Below, piece by piece: positions 61,901-64,000 of a stretch of DNA of 64,000 bases. Below the pieces are notes generated by a model. That model ran no database searches. It was not told the origin of the DNA and saw nothing but the letters and a program-made list of their open reading frames with translations. The stretch lies in NCBI RefSeq assembly GCF_902686445.1, contig NC_062213.1:3283241-3347240 (forward strand). Reading direction: 5' to 3'. Within the stretch, counting starts at the first letter, position 1. Each line of letters starts with the position of its first letter. A program made the translations under genes and the position numbers. The stretch comes from Sciurus carolinensis. Lineage: Eukaryota > Chordata > Mammalia > Rodentia > Sciuridae.

Positions 61901-62869
61901 CCGACTGTCACCGCTTCGTGTGAGTAGACGCGTCAGAAGAACACGCCATGACAGTAAGCTTTTGAGATAATCAGAGCACTGGCAAGTCAGCGGCTCTGCT
62001 AGCCCCTCCCGAGAGCCAGTGGCGGGCACCCTCGGCTATTGAGGGCGAAGCAGCCGGACGAGCACCGTGGGAGGAGGAAGAGGGGGAGGAAGGCAGGCAG
62101 GCCTGGAAAGCACAGGAATCCCCAAGTGGTGGCGGCTCCCCAAACGGCCACCCACACAGGTCGGAAAGCGTCACCAAGCCCACACCCGCTGGTTCCTCGG
62201 CTGCTCGGCCTGCTCCAGAGAAACGTGAGGGAGGCAGGAACCGGCAGTGGCATCTGGCAGAGGGATCTACCAGAACTGGGAGGAGGAAGACTCCGGGGGC
62301 TAATCCCAAGCGTCCCCTCTGGCCTGGCGACTCCCCTGCAGGTGGCTTCACTGTCTGGCCCACAGTCCAATGGAAACGCCCCCTGCCCCTTCCCCGTGCA
62401 GGTGTCTTGGGCAGCACGGGCACTGGCCCCACCCTGGGCCAGCACAGGCTCACGACCTGCTCTCCCGGCACCTCCCCGGGGTCCCTCAGAGGCAGCCCTC
62501 CACATGGCCGCTGACCGGGAGATGGACAGACGAGGCCAGGCAGGGTCAGAGGACAACAGCAAGCCCCCTAGAGCTGCTGATGGTGGTGGTCACAGCAATC
62601 ATCTCACGCTGGCCAAGTGACCTCAGTGCCCTGGGCTCTGGGGCCACTGTCACCAGGAAGCCAGAGACTGGATGGCTGCCCTCTCCCGGGTGCTGGGCAG
62701 GCCCCTGCGATACCTGAAGATGCCCACGAGCAGCTGCAAGGTGACGTGCTGGATCTGGCAGTTGAGGGCCTGCTGCCAGGCTCGCGTGCGGGCTCGGCCC
62801 TCGTTCAGGTCTGTGCTGGAGCCCAGGTGGGCAAAGTGCAAGTCAGGGTGCAGCTGGAGGTTCTGGACC
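37759..62869 (-). CDS. DENND3: DENND3, DENN domain-containing protein 3 (15 3' coding exons, 5' part outside window)
   Basis: DENND3 is a guanine nucleotide exchange factor that activates Rab12 in endosome-lysosome traffic and autophagy. The exons (156, 97, 104, 200, 522, 260, 171, 130, 108, 140, 158, 134, 119, 138 and 201 nt) join in phase into 878 residues and a stop. Usual human lengths are about 1,198 or 1,278 residues, so the N-terminal uDENN/cDENN part is off the right edge. Counting from the first full codon (V at 62,868), residues 1-118 are the end of the DENN module. Residues 120-185 form a basic linker with candidate ULK sites Ser153 and Ser171. A TPR-like helix pair lies near 238-271. 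The PH-like PHenn domain spans about 387-503 ([13 protein letters not shown] core). Tyr539 fits the reported Tyr940, and WD40-type blades fill about 546-878 (WIGCEDS, DGTVLAW, SEVYVW, GKIAIW). The identification is by sequence recognition and domain order; no frame break was seen. Confidence 0.96.
38375..38512 (-). CDS. DENND3: DENND3 penultimate coding exon (WD40 blade, NAGNAG acceptor)
   Basis: The acceptor reads ...cattccagcag, so splicing can add or drop one CAG (Gln) codon: the exon starts at 38,512 or 38,509. The longer form keeps the human length LLPE-x-EQLW. The donor gtgagc lies below 38,375. It encodes [20 protein letters not shown] to LLVKRQ. The intron before it is only 75 bp. Confidence 0.93.
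38588..38706 (-). CDS. DENND3: DENND3 coding exon (WD40 blade)
   Basis: The acceptor ctctgcag lies above 38,706 and the donor gtactg below 38,588. The 119-nt exon completes a split Cys codon, encodes [20 protein letters not shown] to FQLLPE and ends on a codon boundary. Confidence 0.93.
38833..38926 (-). mobile_element. ID SINE, reverse
   Basis: A T/G-rich tail complement, gtgctgggaatcgaaccc and ctatctccccagcccc. The flanks gtgagcccgtt and gtgagcctgtt look like a target-site duplication with one change. Confidence 0.8.
40227..40421 (-). mobile_element. Composite B1+ID SINE, reverse
   Basis: ID complement (ccaggaatcgaacccagg, ccacctccccagcccttttc), then B1 complement (gagacagggcctcactaagt, tgtctcagcttcccaagc). 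Confidence 0.85.
41421..41554 (-). CDS. DENND3: DENND3 coding exon (WD40 blade)
   Basis: The acceptor cctccag lies above 41,554 and the donor gtaagt below 41,421. The 134-nt exon encodes [19 protein letters not shown] and [15 protein letters not shown], a clear WD repeat with a Trp-Asn ending instead of Trp-Asp. Confidence 0.94.
41555..43255 (-). other. DENND3: DENND3 intron
   Basis: A GT-AG intron of 1.7 kb. The stretch 42,070-42,330 reads like an old interspersed repeat (attgaactgtgtccctgag, cctcagaatgtgacctg) whose family I cannot name with confidence. Confidence 0.8.
43256..43413 (-). CDS. DENND3: DENND3 coding exon (WD40 blade)
   Basis: The acceptor tgttag lies above 43,413 and the donor gtacgg below 43,256. 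It encodes [34 protein letters not shown] and the GH/DH-type turn [11 protein letters not shown]. It leaves two bases of a split Ser codon. Confidence 0.94.
43414..44946 (-). other. DENND3: DENND3 intron
   Basis: A GT-AG intron of 1.5 kb with a B1-like SINE on the plus strand near 44,243-44,372 and an AT-rich patch at 43,560-43,740. No gene is seen. Confidence 0.8.
44243..44372 (+). mobile_element. B1-like SINE, forward
   Basis: ggcacggtgggcctggagtc, gaggatggcttgagaccagg and gccagcatgagtcacacagt follow the B1/7SL layout with substitutions. Confidence 0.6.
44947..45086 (-). CDS. DENND3: DENND3 coding exon (WD40 blade)
   Basis: The acceptor cttcag lies above 45,086 and the donor gtgagt below 44,947. 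The 140-nt exon encodes [32 protein letters not shown] and [12 protein letters not shown], a blade-like pattern of beta strands. Confidence 0.94.
45087..46864 (-). other. DENND3: DENND3 intron
   Basis: A GT-AG intron of 1.8 kb with a reverse B1-like SINE at 45,376-45,475. No other feature was recognised. Confidence 0.8.
45376..45475 (-). mobile_element. B1-like SINE, reverse
   Basis: ttttcgagatgggcctctgt, cctgggctggtctggaactc and ccaccttggcctcccag are the complement of a B1/7SL monomer. Confidence 0.7.
46865..46972 (-). CDS. DENND3: DENND3 coding exon
   Basis: The acceptor gctccag lies above 46,972 and the donor gtgagg below 46,865. The 108-nt exon encodes [20 protein letters not shown] to LLYTP and leaves one base of a split Gly codon. 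It leads into the WD40 region. Confidence 0.94.
46973..49351 (-). other. DENND3: DENND3 intron
   Basis: A GT-AG intron of 2.4 kb, GC-rich, with several overlapping open frames that lack homology. Nothing is supported. Confidence 0.8.
49352..49481 (-). CDS. DENND3: DENND3 coding exon (carries Tyr940-equivalent)
   Basis: The acceptor gtcctag lies above 49,481 and the donor gtaaga below 49,352. It encodes [18 protein letters not shown] to YFDKMKSE and leaves one base of a split Met codon. Tyr539 in KLSYFDK sits 386 residues after Ser153, the same spacing as Tyr940 to Ser554 in the published numbering. Confidence 0.94.
50525..50695 (-). CDS. DENND3: DENND3 coding exon (second half of PHenn domain)
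   Basis: The acceptor tctgcag lies above 50,695 and the donor gtgcga below 50,525. The 171-nt exon (57 codons, on boundaries) encodes [15 protein letters not shown] and the amphipathic helix ending [19 protein letters not shown], typical of a PH-domain C-terminal helix. Confidence 0.95.
51219..51403 (+). mobile_element. Composite B1+ID SINE, forward
   Basis: A B1 half (gggaggctgaggcaggagga, gttcaaagtcagcctcagca) is joined to an ID half (gctgggaatgtggctcaggg, gggttcaatccttggtacca). Confidence 0.85.
51625..51690 (-). mobile_element. MIR SINE remnant, reverse
   Basis: gacagatggacagactaagg and cacagataagcaaaccaagt match the complement of MIR. Confidence 0.45.
51731..51990 (-). CDS. DENND3: DENND3 coding exon (first half of PHenn domain)
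   Basis: The acceptor ataaaag lies above 51,990 and the donor gtcagt below 51,731. It encodes [19 protein letters not shown], then the PH/GRAM-like core [13 protein letters not shown] and EISTFRDIE. The PH-like PHenn domain of DENND3 is known to bind actin. Confidence 0.95.
51991..56703 (-). other. DENND3: DENND3 intron, largest in window
   Basis: A GT-AG intron of 4.7 kb. The flanking exons join exactly in phase, so no coding exon is needed between them. The DNA is GC-rich with long chance frames, a short AT-rich patch at 53,460-53,560 and a CA-rich patch near 54,160-54,200. Confidence 0.8.
56704..57225 (-). CDS. DENND3: DENND3 coding exon (helical, TPR-like)
   Basis: The acceptor tttcttag lies above 57,225 and the donor gtaagg below 56,704. 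At 522 nt this is the largest DENND3 exon in the window. Residues about 238-271 match the TPR pattern (small residues, G-L, G, A-L-x-D-F). The exon ends with one base of a split Gly codon, which the exon at 51,990 completes. Confidence 0.95.
57440..57512 (-). mobile_element. ID SINE, reverse, short
   Basis: The complement of an ID body: gtgccggggactggactc, ctccaccgagctgcccag. GC-rich and diverged. Confidence 0.6.
57565..57650 (-). mobile_element. MIR-like remnant, reverse
   Basis: cccacttcacaggcggagag, gttactgtcccagggacaca and gctcctaactgctgg weakly follow the complement of MIR. Confidence 0.4.
58831..59030 (-). CDS. DENND3: DENND3 coding exon (regulatory linker)
   Basis: The acceptor tcccccag lies above 59,030 and the donor gtgagg below 58,831. 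The 200-nt exon encodes a basic, Ser/Pro-rich linker. It contains RRMVVSMP (Ser153), which fits a 14-3-3 mode II site, and RNLS (Ser171). These are 18 residues apart, the same spacing as the reported ULK-phosphorylated Ser554 and Ser572. Confidence 0.94.
59397..59500 (-). CDS. DENND3: DENND3 coding exon
   Basis: The acceptor gctgcag lies above 59,500 and the donor gtgcct below 59,397. The 104-nt exon encodes [20 protein letters not shown] to SEED and leaves two bases of an Arg codon. Confidence 0.93.
60849..60982 (+). mobile_element. ID SINE, forward
   Basis: gggccgtggctcagtggtgg, ctcgctcctcagcaccacat, and an A-rich tail ending near 60,985. The flanks are AAAGGTACCATG and AAAGGAACCATG. Confidence 0.8.
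60997..61163 (+). mobile_element. Composite B1+ID SINE, forward
   Basis: A B1 half (gggaggctgaggcaggagga) and an ID half (gctggggttgtggctcagtg), flanked by AAAAAGGAACCATG (60,983-60,996) and AAAAAGGAACTATG (61,164-61,177). It appears inserted at the end of the ID element just upstream. Confidence 0.85.
61310..61406 (-). CDS. DENND3: DENND3 coding exon
   Basis: The acceptor tttcag lies above 61,406 and the donor gtgaga below 61,310. The 97-nt exon encodes [19 protein letters not shown] to FYKQ and ends on a codon boundary. Confidence 0.94.
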
Positions 62870-64000
62870 CTGGGAAGAAGCAGACACAGCTGCACGGCTT
62901 GAGCATGCTGGCTGTCACCAGGCAGGCGGACACGTCAGAATGCTGGGATGCCTGGCAAACACTCCGGAGGCGGGCGGGTCATTAACAACACACACGGAGG
63001 AGCACCCTCTTCTCCAACGTTCACGCGGGAAGGCTTGGACCCTGCGCACCTTTGTCCCTGCCCTGTCCTCCAGATCCCAGGCGCTGCCCCGTCAGGACAC
63101 CATAGGACTTCTTGTTGGGCTGCTCCAGACTGGCCAGGCAGGGCTGCAGCAGGGACGGGCACAGCCCTGGTGGCTCTCTCTGTGTCCCTACCAGGCAACA
63201 TCAATGCCCCATGCCTGCACCGAGCAGCCTGGCTGTCACCTCTCTTGGCCCAGCCAGGGATGGTCAATGGCTCACCTTCAGGTCTTCACTCAGGGCAGGG
63301 ACTCAGTTACTGCTGTCCACCCTGAGCCACCATTAAACACAGGGCCCGGCCTTCCCAATACCACCCTGGGCTGCACTTTGAGAGGGACTTTGGCCATCAA
63401 CCAGCACATCTGCAGGTTTAAATATATAAAATTGACACAGCCAAGACGGACTTGCTCTGCAGCTACTCCTCAGCACCTACTAGGTACCAGGCATGGCTCT
63501 GAGCACTGACCACAGCAAAGCCTCTGCCTGCCCGGAGCTTCAGGTGGGAAGAAACAGAAAAACAGACAGAACCACTACAAACAGGAGACCACAGGGAGGT
63601 CAGGCAGAGATGCCAAACCATGATGGGCTAGCCTCGGCAGGTGAGATGGGGTGGAGAGCTACCCCAGGAGAGGACCAAAAACCGAGAGCGAGAGGCGAGA
63701 CCCAAGGGCAGGAGCAGATGGAGTGCGGCAGGGGAGGGGCTCCCAGTCGCCTGGGCCCTGCGTGGCTCCAGCCCAGGGCAAGGCTGCAAGACCAGGTCCA
63801 AGGGGTAGAAGAGCCAATGCAGGTCTGGCTGTGGCTCTGGGCTCACTCCTGCTGTGCCAAGAAGCTGCCCCAGTCCTGGCTAACCTAACCCCTCAGACGT
63901 CAGGGGACCATGCGGCCTGGCAGGGTCACGACACCTGCAGTGCTGCTGTTCATGGGTATCAACCCAGCCTTTCACCTGACAGAACACAGAACAGAGAGCC
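61407..64000 (-). other. DENND3: DENND3 introns at the right edge
   Basis: A 1.3-kb intron (61,407-62,713) and the partial intron beyond 62,869. The stretch 63,466-63,640 reads like an old mammalian interspersed repeat (cagcacctactaggtaccag). No further DENND3 exon is visible up to the edge. Confidence 0.7.
62714..62869 (-). CDS. DENND3: DENND3 coding exon (end of DENN module), first in window
   Basis: Read on the minus strand, the acceptor ttcccag sits just above 62,869 and the donor gtatcg starts at 62,713. The exon encodes [16 protein letters not shown] to LLVGIF and ends with two bases of a split Arg codon. The 1.1 kb to the right of it shows no further exon. Confidence 0.92.

Overview
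This is a piece of mammalian nuclear genome, most likely from a squirrel-family rodent (Sciuridae: squirrel, ground squirrel or marmot). The two genes are intron-rich vertebrate genes with GT-AG splice sites. The introns carry tRNA-Ala-like ID SINEs and composite B1+ID SINEs of the type known from squirrels, plus old MIR and L1M fragments. I cannot name the species.

Layout. Positions 1-19,644 are a large intron of SLC45A4 in which I recognise no exon. The last six coding exons of SLC45A4 (plus strand, 19,645-27,656) follow, then a 3' UTR that probably runs to a poly(A) signal near 31,985. About 4.4 kb of intergenic DNA (31,990-36,365) holds an antisense L1 fragment, a GT-rich tract and one copy of a local duplication. 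From 36,365 to the right edge lies DENND3 on the minus strand: a 3' UTR of about 1.4 kb and the last 15 coding exons (37,759-62,869). Its N-terminal DENN exons are beyond the window. The two genes converge tail to tail, in the same order as on human 8q24.3.

Every exon junction was checked by hand for reading phase. The six SLC45A4 exons join into 688 residues plus stop, about 80 residues short of the usual protein at the N-terminus. The 15 DENND3 exons join into 878 residues plus stop, with no frame break.

Function. SLC45A4 is a 12-helix major facilitator transporter, first described as a proton-coupled sugar carrier and more recently linked to polyamine transport. DENND3 is a guanine nucleotide exchange factor for Rab12 acting in membrane traffic and autophagy. 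Its PH-like (PHenn) module and WD40 propeller are encoded here. Nothing in the sequence suggests that the two genes act together.

I found no new biological system. Points worth a second look are a 113-bp near-identical direct repeat around the DENND3 3' end, a NAGNAG acceptor in DENND3, a nested SINE insertion, candidate alternative poly(A) sites, and an in-frame open stretch upstream of an SLC45A4 exon.
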